DNA of 60,661 bases from assembly GCF_000739015.1 (NCBI RefSeq), contig NZ_JPUG01000037.1, positions 1 to 60,661 of the forward strand, read 5' to 3'. Below are positions 30,185 through 37,831 of this stretch, piece by piece. Source of the DNA: Microvirga sp. BSC39. Its GTDB lineage: Bacteria > Pseudomonadota > Alphaproteobacteria > Rhizobiales > Beijerinckiaceae. Under the pieces are notes generated by a model. The model saw only the letters and a program-made list of their open reading frames with translations, was not told where the DNA came from and ran no database searches. The position numbers were made by a program, and so were the translations under genes. Each line of letters starts with the position of its first letter. The stretch's first letter is position 1.

Positions 30185-30388
30185 GGGAGGCTACCTCTCC
30201 AAACAGAGGGGAGATTATCTAGTCTGTTTTGTCGCAATGGCAAAGGCGATTCCGGATGATTTGTCACAAGTTCGGTCTTGCCTTTTGCCCGCATTTAGCG
30301 ATACACGGGCGCTCCGCAGACGTAAGCGGAGAACCTGACCGCCTGCCGGATGACGGGCAAGGGTTCCTGAGCTGCACAAGCTCACGCT

Positions 30389-30478
30389 GGAGGGGTGGCC
30401 GAGTGGTTGAAGGCGCACGCCTGGAAAGTGTGTATACGGGAAACCGTATCGCGGGTTCGAATCCCGCTCCCTCCGCCA
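30389..30478 (+). tRNA. tRNA-Ser (anticodon GGA)
   Basis: A complete class II tRNA with encoded CCA. The acceptor stem GGAGGGG pairs with TCCCTCC, with discriminator G. The anticodon loop CTGGAAA gives GGA (reads UCC/UCU). The long variable arm ATACGG-GAAA-CCGTAT is typical of serine tRNAs. The T arm is GCGGG-TTCGAAT-CCCGC. Its 3' end is the left attachment site of the island at 30467-45861. Confidence 0.97.
30467..30478 (+). repeat. attL core, 3' end of tRNA-Ser
   Basis: CTCCCTCCGCCA, the last 12 nt of the tRNA gene including CCA, recurs identically at 45850-45861. Insertion here leaves the tRNA intact. Confidence 0.85.
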
Positions 30479-30531
30479 TTATCTCTCAACAAGCTATTGA
30501 ATGAATTAGAGAAACTCCGAGTTCTCAGATC

Positions 30532-30558
30532 CCTTCCCCACCCCCTTCCCCACCTTTG
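30532..30558. promoter_or_regulatory. Putative integrase arm-type binding sites, left end
   Basis: Two CTTCCCCACC repeats lie 13 bp apart about 55-80 bp inside attL. The 27-nt block matches 25 of 27 positions of the block at 45705-45731 inside attR. Paired direct repeats flanking an attachment core are typical arm sites of tyrosine integrases; the binding itself is an inference. Confidence 0.6.
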
Positions 30559-30767
30559 TTCCAGGCTTGGCCATTGGACTCCGCAAAGCAATCGAAGCGC
30601 AGTACGCGCACTGGTGCCGCCTCAGGCGACTGCTAGGACATTCGGCCTAGAGCTTCCGGCTCTATAGAAGGACACCTCAATCTGGTGTTTAGTGCCGCCC
30701 TTCTCGAAAGCACGACGTCAGAATTGCCTTCGGGCATAGTGAGTTCCGAGTTTCCTAAGGTGTTGTG

Positions 30768-31211
30768 ATGAGTGAGCGTCGTTCGGCAAAACGTCTGCGG
30801 ACCCTTCTCAAAGGTCAGATTAGGCTCAGTAGCCCCCAATCTGTTCATGAGTGTGCCGTGAGAGATCTCTCGGATGCTGGAGCACAGGTCGTTCTCAAGC
30901 ACCCCGTTCAGATGCCACTCGAAGTCGATTTTGAGATCCCCGCGAGAAACATGTCAGTGCGTGCGCGGCTAGTCTGGTCTGATGGGCTCAAGCACGGCCT
31001 TACGTTCATCGGTGTCTCACAGGCGGTAGAGAATATTGCTCGCGCGTTTTTTGACGCCGAAGGTGAAGGAAGCTCCTGGGCTTGCGAGCCGGAAGGTTTC
31101 AAGGAGGAGTTTCGCAGGCTCGCCAGCGAGGCCATCAACTTGCTTGAAAAGCAGGAAGCTGAAAGGCAGCAAGTCGGCAAGCGGAAAGCTAAAGCACGGG
31201 CAGCAGCATAA
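30768..31211 (+). CDS. PilZ domain protein
   Basis: The 147-residue protein has the N-terminal R-R-S-A-K-R basic motif followed by VRDLSDAGAQV (D-x-S-x-x-G), together the c-di-GMP binding pattern of PilZ domains. ARLVWSDGLKHGLTFI completes the barrel (to about residue 82). The C-terminal half is helical and Lys/Glu-rich. It is the first gene inside the island. An effector role for c-di-GMP is known for the family; the partner is unknown. Confidence 0.8.
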   Translation: MSERRSAKRLRTLLKGQIRLSSPQSVHECAVRDLSDAGAQVVLKHPVQMPLEVDFEIPARNMSVRARLVWSDGLKHGLTFIGVSQAVENIARAFFDAEGEGSSWACEPEGFKEEFRRLASEAINLLEKQEAERQQVGKRKAKARAAA

Positions 31212-31350
31212 TAGTAGGTGAGCTTTATAGGCGGCCCGCCTCTGTTACGCGCCGACTGGTCCTAAGGCAAACCACAACTCGACGCGCACAGGCTTCCAGA
31301 CGGTCAGGAACTGCTATTGAGCAGCAAGGCTGAGTACACGGTGGCCCCGC

Positions 31351-31380
31351 AAAGAAAGAGCGCCCATTCGGCTGGCGCTC
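31351..31380 (-). terminator. Terminator of the minus-strand zinc-ribbon unit
   Basis: On the minus strand GAGCGCC (31380-31374) pairs with GGCGCTC (31364-31358) and is followed by TTTCTTT. It lies about 115 bp after the stop of the gene at 31494. Confidence 0.6.
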
Positions 31381-31493
31381 CAGGTGGGCCGCTGCTGCGA
31401 TCATTCAGGGAGAACGACCGTGCCAACAAGGCACAGGACGAGGCTGCGCTCTAAAGGTAAACGCATCCTTAACAGAGTTCGCCGCAGAGAGGC

Positions 31494-31790
31494 TTACCTG
31501 CCGCTGCTGCCTGCGCCGTGAGCCTTAGCGTACAGTTCTCTGACATTGACCATCATTTTGACTTCCCGGCACCCACACTTTGAGCATCGTAGCTTTAGGG
31601 CCATGTCGGGCACGGGCAGGTCAGCAGGCCAGCCCTTCAGCGGCACCTCAGCACCATGTCCACAATCGTGCGCTTCACAGTAGGCCATGACAGTTCTGTA
31701 CCCCTCAGCAAGGCTCTGTCCGACCGTAACTGGGTGGATCTCGTCGCTGTTTGCATCATAGGCACGGCGGGGATCGCGACCGGCTCTCAC
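31494..31790 (-). CDS. Small protein with Cys motifs, possible zinc ribbon
   Basis: The 98-residue protein has a C-E-A-H-D-C-G-H set near 38-45 and L-R-C-S-K-C-G-C near 68-75, followed by VKMMVNVREL. Two C-x2/4-C pairs of this kind suggest a zinc-ribbon fold. The start is a GTG at 31790 whose bases overlap the TGA of the small HTH gene (GTGA), so translation is coupled. Similar small proteins occur in Rhizobiales mobile regions, and the function is unknown. Confidence 0.65.
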   Translation of the reverse strand: MRAGRDPRRAYDANSDEIHPVTVGQSLAEGYRTVMAYCEAHDCGHGAEVPLKGWPADLPVPDMALKLRCSKCGCREVKMMVNVRELYAKAHGAGSSGR

Positions 31791-31966
31791 TTCAGCCTCT
31801 TGGGCGGCATGGGCAGATACTTGAAGGTCAGCCCTTCGGCCGCGCTGCGCACAGCCTCCCTGCTGACTCCGAACTCACGGGCTAGCTTGCTGTATTCCCG
31901 CTCGCCAGACGCATAGCGCAGCCGCGCCTCTAGGACCTGCTCCACTGTCAGCTTAGTTGTGCCCAT
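31787..31966 (-). CDS. Small helix-turn-helix protein (59 aa)
   Basis: The frame reads MGTTKLTVEQVLEARLRYAS, then a helix-turn-helix-like YSKLAREFGVSREAVRSAA and a short basic tail. The pattern L-A-R-E-F-G-V-S-x-x-A-V is that of resolvase/Hin-type or MarR-like small DNA-binding domains. It ends in GTGA, shared with the next gene. It is a likely regulator of, or partner to, the zinc-ribbon protein. Confidence 0.6.
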   Translation of the reverse strand: MGTTKLTVEQVLEARLRYASGEREYSKLAREFGVSREAVRSAAEGLTFKYLPMPPKRLK

Positions 31967-32114
31967 TCTCGCGCCACATCTGAATAGAACATAAAGCGAA
32001 CATCTACTCAGATACGCAGAGCTGTCGGGGGAGGTTCCTCCCCTGCAAGCAAGCCTGTGAAGAGTGTGGACGACTGATTATGGGGCGAACTGCCACCTGA
32101 CGGCGAGAGTGTGA

Positions 32115-32267
32115 CTAGCCGAGACGGGGCTTAAGCTCTCCTCTCTGGATCTGCCCTCGAATTCGGTTCGCCTCCGCTCGCGGCAAGCCTCGTACGATAC
32201 AGGCTCCGTCGACATAAACCGCCCAAGTGTGCTTGGACCTGTCTTCCAGTCGAACCGAAACATCCAT
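32115..32267 (-). CDS. Small hypothetical protein (50 aa)
   Basis: The frame begins MDVSVRLEDRSKHTWAVYVD and continues with G-x-x-I-V-R-G-L-P-R-A-E-A-N-R-I-R and a basic end. The beta-beta-alpha pattern with GLPRAEA looks like a real short domain rather than noise. It overlaps a longer frame (32078-32305) with poorer composition. No family name can be given. Confidence 0.45.
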   Translation of the reverse strand: MDVSVRLEDRSKHTWAVYVDGACIVRGLPRAEANRIRGQIQRGELKPRLG

Positions 32268-32498
32268 AGGCGCGGCCCTCCACAAGCGAGAGTGCTCAAG
32301 GACAACGCAGGAAGACAGCTCTAGTTGTCAGTGTGGAAACTAGAATAGAAGTCTTGAAATGCGGCCCGGCAACCAATAGGGCCCGCTGATTTCTGAATCG
32401 AAATCTCTTGGCTAAAGCCTGCTTTATCATGCCGTCTTAACTTCTCAAAAACACCGGCCACCATACTCTGGATTACTGACTAATCGCGGAGGTCCAAT

Positions 32499-32702
32499 AT
32501 GAAGAGGCAGGACCACCCACCAGCCTACGTGCTACGAATGAAGCGACAATGGCGGGTCGTCGTTCCCATTCGTGGGAAACTCACACCGAAGATTTGCGTC
32601 AAAGAGTTTCCATCCCGCTCGACGGCAGAGGCATGGCTACGCAGCCATGAGGCCGAGTGCGAGATTGAGGCGTATCGAAGCCGCTTAGCTCCTGTTTGCT
32701 AA
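32499..32702 (+). CDS. Small hypothetical protein (67 aa)
   Basis: GGAGG lies 7 bp before the ATG. The basic protein contains QWRVVVPIRGKLTPKICVKE and A-E-A-W-L-R-S-H-E-A. This beta-strand-then-helix layout, ending in x-A-E-A-W-L-x-S, is like the arm or AP2-like modules in small phage proteins. The function is unknown. Confidence 0.55.
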   Translation: MKRQDHPPAYVLRMKRQWRVVVPIRGKLTPKICVKEFPSRSTAEAWLRSHEAECEIEAYRSRLAPVC

Positions 32703-33046
32703 GCATCTTAGTCGACAACCAGCAGCCCGCATTCTGATGCCTGACGGTCAAGGGCAAGGTCCGGCACGTGCGGCGGTATCTCGGCTTTCCGGCAATCGCT
32801 CTTGCGCAAACCGCGAGCCCAATCTCAGGCATTGTGCCCTTCCGGGCACAGCCAGAACCTAGCAAATCAGCCATATTAACCTTGCCCATGGACGGAAGGC
32901 TTGTTCCTTCAGCGTGCGCCGGTCCACTTTGTTGCGTCGGTCAGTTACCTCAGCGAGCAAGCCCTTTGCTTGCCAGCCTCTGAAATCTGCGAGTTTTGGA
33001 AACACCACAGAGCCAGAACAGGTTCTGTTCTCATTATGGGGCCAAG
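32703..33046. other. Gap without a confident gene
   Basis: The minus strand of this 344-bp stretch carries broken pieces resembling a second Cys-rich small protein (CPEG and PDLALD fragments in different frames). No intact gene was found. Confidence 0.3.
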
Positions 33047-33262
33047 ATGGATTACACAACCGAGTTAGTGGCTCAGGCTATTCACAAAGCCGACCACCAA
33101 GAACTCCCGTGGCAGGGCCAGCCGGTGGCTCATAAGGAGCGGTATCGGGAGTATGCCCGCAATGCCATTAACCTGTTGGGCGAAGACATCGGAGTGCTAC
33201 TTCTCGCCTTGGAGGACGCTACAGCAGGAACGCGGATGAGGCGTCCGAGGGCAGCGGCCTAA
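33047..33262 (+). CDS. Small phage-like family protein, paralogue of 46343-46573
   Basis: The 71-residue protein reads MDYTTELVAQAIHKADHQ..W, then R-E-Y-A-R-N-A-I-N-L-L and D-I-G-V-L-L-L-A-L. The V-A-x-A-I-x-x-A-x...R-x-x-A-R-x-A-I pattern recurs in small proteins of prophages and islands. A close paralogue lies outside the island at 46343. Both are followed by a minus-strand protein of the same second family. The function is unknown. Confidence 0.65.
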   Translation: MDYTTELVAQAIHKADHQELPWQGQPVAHKERYREYARNAINLLGEDIGVLLLALEDATAGTRMRRPRAAA

Positions 33263-33283
33263 AGCTCTCGAAGCCGAGAACTC

Positions 33284-33727
33284 TCAACCACTCTGCCCTT
33301 GGCCGCTTCGGTAGCCTGAAGCTTCGTCTCCACCAAACTCGTGAACTGGGAGGTCAGTCTGCGTTTGCGCAGCGTGGTCGCGCCACTGCCGGTGCCGTTT
33401 GCGTCTTTGCACTTTGGGCATTCGCGCCTTCAGTTGACACTCCAGCCAGTGCAGGTCCTCTTGGAGCCCCTCAAGGCGTCTCAACAACTCGGGATCCGAC
33501 AAGCTGTGTGCGGTCGCGTGACTGACTTCCTGCCCGCGCACAGCATTGGTGATGTTGCGTATTGTCTCCAGATAGGCTGGGCCAATGCCTGGTGTCGCTA
33601 GCCAGTGCTTATCCGGAACCCGGTCAACTTCCCTGAGGCTAGGACAGCGCCCATTGAACTCGCGTAGAACCGCGTGCCTCACTTGCGAGGGAACGGCTTC
33701 AAGTGGAAAGGGCTCATCTAAGTGCAT
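33284..33727 (-). CDS. HhH-like small protein, paralogue of 49302-49700
   Basis: The 147-residue protein (from the ATG at 33727) has FPLEAVPSQVRHAVLREFNG, then H-W-L-A-T-P-G-I-G-P-A-Y-L-E-T-I-R. The latter resembles a helix-hairpin-helix or RNA-polymerase alpha-CTD-like DNA-contact element. A Leu-rich helix (about 80-105) follows, then a basic/Gln tail. It shares this layout with the protein at 49302-49700, but the tails differ. DNA binding is an inference. Confidence 0.6.
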   Translation of the reverse strand: MHLDEPFPLEAVPSQVRHAVLREFNGRCPSLREVDRVPDKHWLATPGIGPAYLETIRNITNAVRGQEVSHATAHSLSDPELLRRLEGLQEDLHWLECQLKARMPKVQRRKRHRQWRDHAAQTQTDLPVHEFGGDEASGYRSGQGQSG

Positions 33728-34154
33728 GTGCAATCCTGCAAACTTGACCATGTGACTGGTTAATGCAGTGAGCAGAACGAGGCTAATCCAAGGCGGTTCA
33801 TGAGCGGCTTCGTGTTTCCACCAAAGATAGACCCCCTGGGTACATATAATCCTCTGAAACTGACTGTGCCTTCCTCACCAACACTCGGGACAGATTGTTT
33901 TCCTCCAGAACAAGATAGGAAATCTGTGAGGGTGTCGTTAGGTGCTTCAAGTCTCGCCATAGGTGGACGGGGTAGCGCTACATCGCTTTGGCGTGTCCAG
34001 GCACACATCGTTCCTACAGGATAGGCGGATAGTCTTGGCCTGCCCTCAGGGAGGCCAAGCGATGAAGACCGTCCTTTCCTACTGCTCGGCAAGAATGTTC
34101 TTGAGGGGATTGCTGCCGATGGTCGCCATGAGCCCTTGTTAATCCCGAGGCGCA
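33728..34154. other. Gap without a confident gene
   Basis: A minus-strand frame (33760-34092) is open but Ser/Gly/Pro-rich without domain pattern or ribosome site. Nothing else stands out in these 427 bp. Confidence 0.3.
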
Positions 34155-34424
34155 GTGAACGACAACGACCCTCAGCGCCGCATTAGGCTTACCGTCGAAC
34201 CCTCGAAACAACGTGGAAGGCCTCCCTCTCTCCATTCTAAAAGGATGGCTAACGGGCTGACCAGGCGAGCCATTGTAGCGATAGCCCTAGTTAGTGGCAT
34301 CCTCGCACTGCCCCTCCTTCGGAACCTTGAGGTGCCCGCCGCTACAAGCAGAGAGGCGAGGCCAGACGTTATTTGGGGCAGTCCAATCGCGCCTGCCCTC
34401 CTAGAGCCGCAAGAGGACGGGTAA
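34155..34424 (+). CDS. Small hypothetical membrane protein
   Basis: The 89-residue protein has a basic N-terminus (PQRRIRL..RGRPPS..TRRA). One hydrophobic helix follows (about 41-55, IVAIALVSGILALPLL), then an extended C-terminus with Pro. This would be a single-span protein with the N-terminus inside. No family is recognised, and the start codon has no strong ribosome site. Confidence 0.45.
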   Translation: MNDNDPQRRIRLTVEPSKQRGRPPSLHSKRMANGLTRRAIVAIALVSGILALPLLRNLEVPAATSREARPDVIWGSPIAPALLEPQEDG

Positions 34425-34510
34425 GTTGGTCCACATCTAAACTGGCTCCCCTGTTGCTGGGAAATAGTGGTGGTTGCCTGGTGTAATGTTCGTGTGCTTA
34501 TCCTCAGGAT

Positions 34511-34735
34511 CTACAGCCGCTTCATCAGCCGCGCCGCTGCCATCACGAGTTGCGTATCCAGCATCTCCTCAGCGGCGTCGTACCTCGCCACCCACCACTC
34601 ATAGGTCGCCCAGCGCATACCCTTCAACTTGGGTGGCACATCTCACTAGTCCGGGCGCATCCCCGCGCAACGCCGACTTGGCCTTCGCATTCGTCCGCCA
34701 AGCAGGCCCGGTTGGTCAGGGTCCAATCGGGATCG
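34511..34735 (-). pseudogene. 3' remnant of the 192-aa island gene (copy 1)
   Basis: The last 37 codons match the C-terminus of the 192-aa proteins at 36518 and 41790 (KGMRWATYE..VARYDAAEEMLD, ending in the same L-x-x-R-L stop context). Upstream of them a frameshift breaks the frame, with homology traceable to about 34735. The rest of the gene is missing and is replaced by the Pro-rich gene, whose stop lies inside the remnant. Confidence 0.75.
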
Positions 34736-35579
34736 GCCAAGGATCTCGAATTAGGCTCGGGAGCGTTCCTTCCGGGTCTGTTCCGAAAGCTCCCGACAGC
34801 AAGCTCTGAGGAACCGAGAAAGTCTCGGTGACATCCCGCCAATAAGAACGTGGGCTTAGCGACAGGTTTTCTGTCAGCTCCGGGAAGAGGATCAAGACTG
34901 GAGTATCTGCAGCAGTCGCTTCTTGTTCGGGAAAGGATGGTTCGGCCGGTTCCGGCAGCGGAGGCAGCAATGCTGCGACCGGAAAGCTAGGTTCCGCAGG
35001 CTCCGGAAGTGGTGGCATCATGGCTTCCGGAGACGCCGCTGAAACAAGAGGAGCGGCAGGTTCTGGAGCGGGTGCGGGTTCCATAGCTGGCGGAGGGGAT
35101 GACAACGTTGGCGCTGCTGGCCTCTGAGGCGCCGGAACTGCGGCACCTACTGGTCCAGACCCAAACGGTTGCGGGGCCGACGGCAACGCCGGTTTTGGAG
35201 GCGGAGGCAGCGATGCTACAGCTGGAAGGCTGGGCTCAGCAGGTTCGGAAGGCGGCGGAGGTGCTGCAAGTGAAGGCGGACTATGCCAAGGCTCGCGTGG
35301 AGCCTCGGATGTATGCGACCCTGAGACCTGAGTTTTTGGGCGCTGCTCTGTTTCGGCGCCTGCGTCGACCTGACGGGTACGAGCAGACAACCGTTTATCG
35401 GCACCTTCTCTTATGACTGCACCCAGCCGACTCTCTCCCATCGTATTCGGGCGTATGTTGGACACGGCGTTTAGCGAAGGGGATGACGGAGCAATGTTGC
35501 TAGGTGGCACCGCTCTTTGGGCGCAGGATGCAGCTATCCCGCTCAATACGAGGGCAGCAAAAGCCCCGAGCTTACGCAT
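34716..35579 (-). CDS. Pro-rich exported protein, possible lipoprotein
   Basis: The 287-residue protein starts MRKLGAFAALVLSGIAASC, a signal peptide ending in a cysteine that could be lipidated, although A-A-S-C is not a perfect lipobox. The rest is low-complexity Pro/Ala/Ser with repeated E-P-A-E-P-S-x-P and P-P-L-P units (about 115-245). The last ten residues are encoded by the 192-aa gene remnant, so the C-terminus was made by a junction. It is probably cell-envelope-located with unknown function. Confidence 0.55.
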   Translation of the reverse strand: MRKLGAFAALVLSGIAASCAQRAVPPSNIAPSSPSLNAVSNIRPNTMGESRLGAVIREGADKRLSARTRQVDAGAETEQRPKTQVSGSHTSEAPREPWHSPPSLAAPPPPSEPAEPSLPAVASLPPPPKPALPSAPQPFGSGPVGAAVPAPQRPAAPTLSSPPPAMEPAPAPEPAAPLVSAASPEAMMPPLPEPAEPSFPVAALLPPLPEPAEPSFPEQEATAADTPVLILFPELTENLSLSPRSYWRDVTETFSVPQSLLSGAFGTDPEGTLPSLIRDPWPIPIGP

Positions 35580-35779
35580 ATACCCGTAGCCTCCCCAAAT
35601 CCGCTCTTGGCGACTCATGAGGCCTCATGAGCATGCAGGGCTTTCGATACCGATTGACATCCTGCCTCAAAGGAACGTCCTCTCGAAAGCCTACACGACA
35701 GTCGGGAGGGCATATCTCTATTTGACCTCAGGGTTATATTGGAGAAGCAAAGCCCCGCCGAAGCAAGGCCTTCCCGCTA

Positions 35780-36166
35780 CTAATCCCCACCGTTCAGGTG
35801 TCCGTTTGCACTACCATTTGGCTTGCTCACAGACGCAACACTGGCGCGTATCCCAGCCTCAAGCACTCTTGAGGCATCTCCACCACTCGTCTGTAAAGCA
35901 GCTCTGACAGTGATTGGAGTGCGCGGGGCCTGGGAACCGACGATCCGGTCGGACCGCATGAAACTCAGGCTCCCGTTTACTTTCAGGTGACGCCGCTCGA
36001 TTACCTCGCCGGTTTGGGTGTCAAGAATGTGCCACCATTCAGAAGGCGTTTGGTTATCGACCAGCGAAACAAAAGCCTCCAAGGCTGTCTCGTAGTCACC
36101 AACGAGCCCACCTACCCCAACGGTTTTAGATGTTTCTGCTCCTGCAAACAGTAGAAACCTTTTCAT
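35780..36166 (-). CDS. Hypothetical protein (128 aa)
   Basis: The N-terminal half contains YETALEAFVSLVDNQTPSEW, then W-H-I-L-D-T-Q-T-G-E-V-I-E-R, a strand-turn-strand pattern with a W-W pair seen in small Rhizobiales proteins of unknown role. The C-terminus is Ser/Gly/Asn-rich. No domain name can be given. Confidence 0.55.
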   Translation of the reverse strand: MKRFLLFAGAETSKTVGVGGLVGDYETALEAFVSLVDNQTPSEWWHILDTQTGEVIERRHLKVNGSLSFMRSDRIVGSQAPRTPITVRAALQTSGGDASRVLEAGIRASVASVSKPNGSANGHLNGGD

Positions 36167-36517
36167 AGTACATCCCCCTCATTTTCCCTCTGCATGCAAA
36201 TGGTTAAACAGCGCATCTTGACTAAACAAGCGTATTTCTGGCGCTAACCCTGAATAGGCAGATAGATCATTTGCGGCATCTGAAAGTATACTGTCGAGCT
36301 TCGCAGGACTAAAAGAATGTAAGCTGGCGGATTGCCGCCGCGGAGTTTAACCAGGCCTCATAGCCTCCACAGCCCTTCATAGGCTCGTGGCGCGAGGGGC
36401 TCTCGAATAGCGCCCTAAGGTCATCGTTGGCCTCTTATTCTTGCTGGGCACATGTGCTGATATTGTGGAGGGAGCACCCCAGAGACTATTAGGGAGGCGC
36501 TCCCTCGACCCAGCGGG
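36167..36517. other. Gap without a gene
   Basis: No open frame of note, hairpin or repeat was found in these 351 bp, which are relatively AT-rich. They separate the 128-aa gene from copy A of the 192-aa gene. Confidence 0.4.
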
Positions 36518-37096
36518 CTAAAGCCGCTCAATCAGCCTCGCTGCTGCCTTGACCAGCTGCGCATCCAACATCTCCTCAGCAGCATCGTACTTGGCTACCC
36601 ACCGCTCGTAAGTCGCCCAGCGCATCCCTTTGGGCTTGGGTGGCAGATCCCACTCCTTCGGATCTGCCTCTCCGAGCAGAGACGCCTTCACCCTTGCCTT
36701 TGTACGCCACGCCCGCCCAATGGGATCAAGGAACTGAGAGGCGAAAGCTGCCCTACGGCCCCAAGCATACCGGCTGGCAAAGAACGTGGCTCCTAGCGGT
36801 CGATAGAGCACCCGCACGCGCCGTACTATCCTTGGGCAGATGGCGTACCATTGCAGCCCGCCGAAATGCCTTGGGTGCGATACGAGAGAGAATGACTGCA
36901 AGCGTTCCTGGAAGGACAACTCCAGCTGCCCACCGTACTCCGACAGCTGCAGAGTGGCGGTGATGGTTTCGCCGGAGCCGTAGGTGAGCACACATCGGAT
37001 TTGGGCGCCGGGCTTACCAGACCCGCTCGGGATGAGCTCCGCCAGATCCAGCTTGGGGCCGCTCTCCAAGGTGAGACGCTGCCGGTCACGAGGCAT
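36518..37096 (-). CDS. 192-aa island protein, copy A
   Basis: The 192-residue protein is about 85 percent identical by eye to copy B (41790-42368). The N-terminal half carries beta-rich segments (VLTYGSGETITATLQLSEYG, LELSFQ). The middle G-G-L-Q-W-Y-A-I-C-P-R-x-x-R-R-V-R-V-L-Y and F-A-S-R-Y-A-W-G-R-R-A-A-F-A-S-Q resemble a family common in alphaproteobacterial prophages. The C-terminus is helical. It overlaps the truncated HTH gene by 11 bp. The function is unknown. Confidence 0.8.
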   Translation of the reverse strand: MPRDRQRLTLESGPKLDLAELIPSGSGKPGAQIRCVLTYGSGETITATLQLSEYGGQLELSFQERLQSFSLVSHPRHFGGLQWYAICPRIVRRVRVLYRPLGATFFASRYAWGRRAAFASQFLDPIGRAWRTKARVKASLLGEADPKEWDLPPKPKGMRWATYERWVAKYDAAEEMLDAQLVKAAARLIERL

Positions 37097-37383
37097 GGTG
37101 CCCTCCTCTAGGCTGCAGCTTCACCACGACGCCCGACTGCTCTCTCACCACCTCCACCCCGGACCCCATCTGGTAGATTATATGTGTCCCTGTGGTCGGA
37201 CCGTTGAGGGGCTCCGACGAGGCCTGTCGGTCCCTCTCATCGGACCGTGGGCGGTAATTTTCTTTCGTGAGAGCCGTTACTGTCCCTGTCGTGAGACCAA
37301 CTGTCCCTCCCATCAGACCGGCTACAGATTTCTCCTTCTCCGGGTGCCAGCGCATGAACGCTTTTGAGGCCTTCTCTCCTGTA
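37086..37383 (-). pseudogene. 5'-truncated copy A of the HTH gene
   Basis: The frame matches the last 97 or so codons of the intact HTH gene at 42358-42993, starting at the T-x-E-K-A-x-K-A-F-M-R-W segment. The N-terminal helix-turn-helix part is absent and homology stops abruptly near 37383. The four dyads at the 3' end are retained. The truncated frame could still make a short peptide from the internal ATG at 37355. Confidence 0.75.
37186..37318. promoter_or_regulatory. Cluster of four GTCC-N8-GGAC-type dyads, copy A
   Basis: Sites are 37186-37201, 37230-37245, 37282-37297 and 37303-37318. Each is 16 bp with half-sites GTCC and G/A-GAC eight bases apart. Distances between starts (44, 52 and 21 bp) are identical to copy B. 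The cluster lies in the 3' coding part of the truncated HTH gene, just upstream of the 192-aa gene. Confidence 0.65.
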
Positions 37384-37557
37384 AACTTTGTAACATCGGA
37401 GCCATCACGCTTTTGATGTTAGAGCCGAAATCTTTTGGCTGAGCGATTTTATTTAAGCGCACTGCTCGGAATGAGCACAGACGAGGAGCATGTAGCTAAC
37501 GATACGAAAGTGCAGCTCACTTAACGGTTCTAGGAGCGCTCCACCTTATGAAGAACC

Positions 37558-37719
37558 TCACGGTTCTACCCACGGTGTTGCTATTCTCACGCCGTCCACT
37601 CCTCGAAATCTCTTTAGTCCACTAGCAGAAGGTTGTTTTTTCACAGCTTTCTCGCGCATTTTGCCAGAAAGGAATTGATCCTGACACTGCCGCCATTCAG
37701 CGTCGTTCTTAGTGTGCAT
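37558..37719 (-). CDS. Possible small protein (53 aa)
   Basis: The frame reads MHTKNDAEWRQCQDQFLSGK then a basic stretch and ends in W-V-E-P. The helical start looks protein-like, but no ribosome site is evident and no family is recognised. The rest of the 448-bp gap (37384-37831) before the RTX gene shows nothing else. Confidence 0.3.
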   Translation of the reverse strand: MHTKNDAEWRQCQDQFLSGKMREKAVKKQPSASGLKRFRGVDGVRIATPWVEP

Positions 37720-37831
37720 TTTTGAACGCAGGGCAGGGAGAGGCGGCAGAGGCTAAGAGCCGAAAGAGCTTGTCCTAATCGCCAGACTCCTACTCTGCAA
37801 AGGCAACACTTCACCGATCAAATGGGGCAAT

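Noticed and set aside
35099..35416. 105-codon plus-strand frame with a smooth, protein-like translation
   Set aside because: Antisense to the Pro-rich gene, which has a signal peptide and repeat structure. No ribosome site was found for the plus-strand frame.
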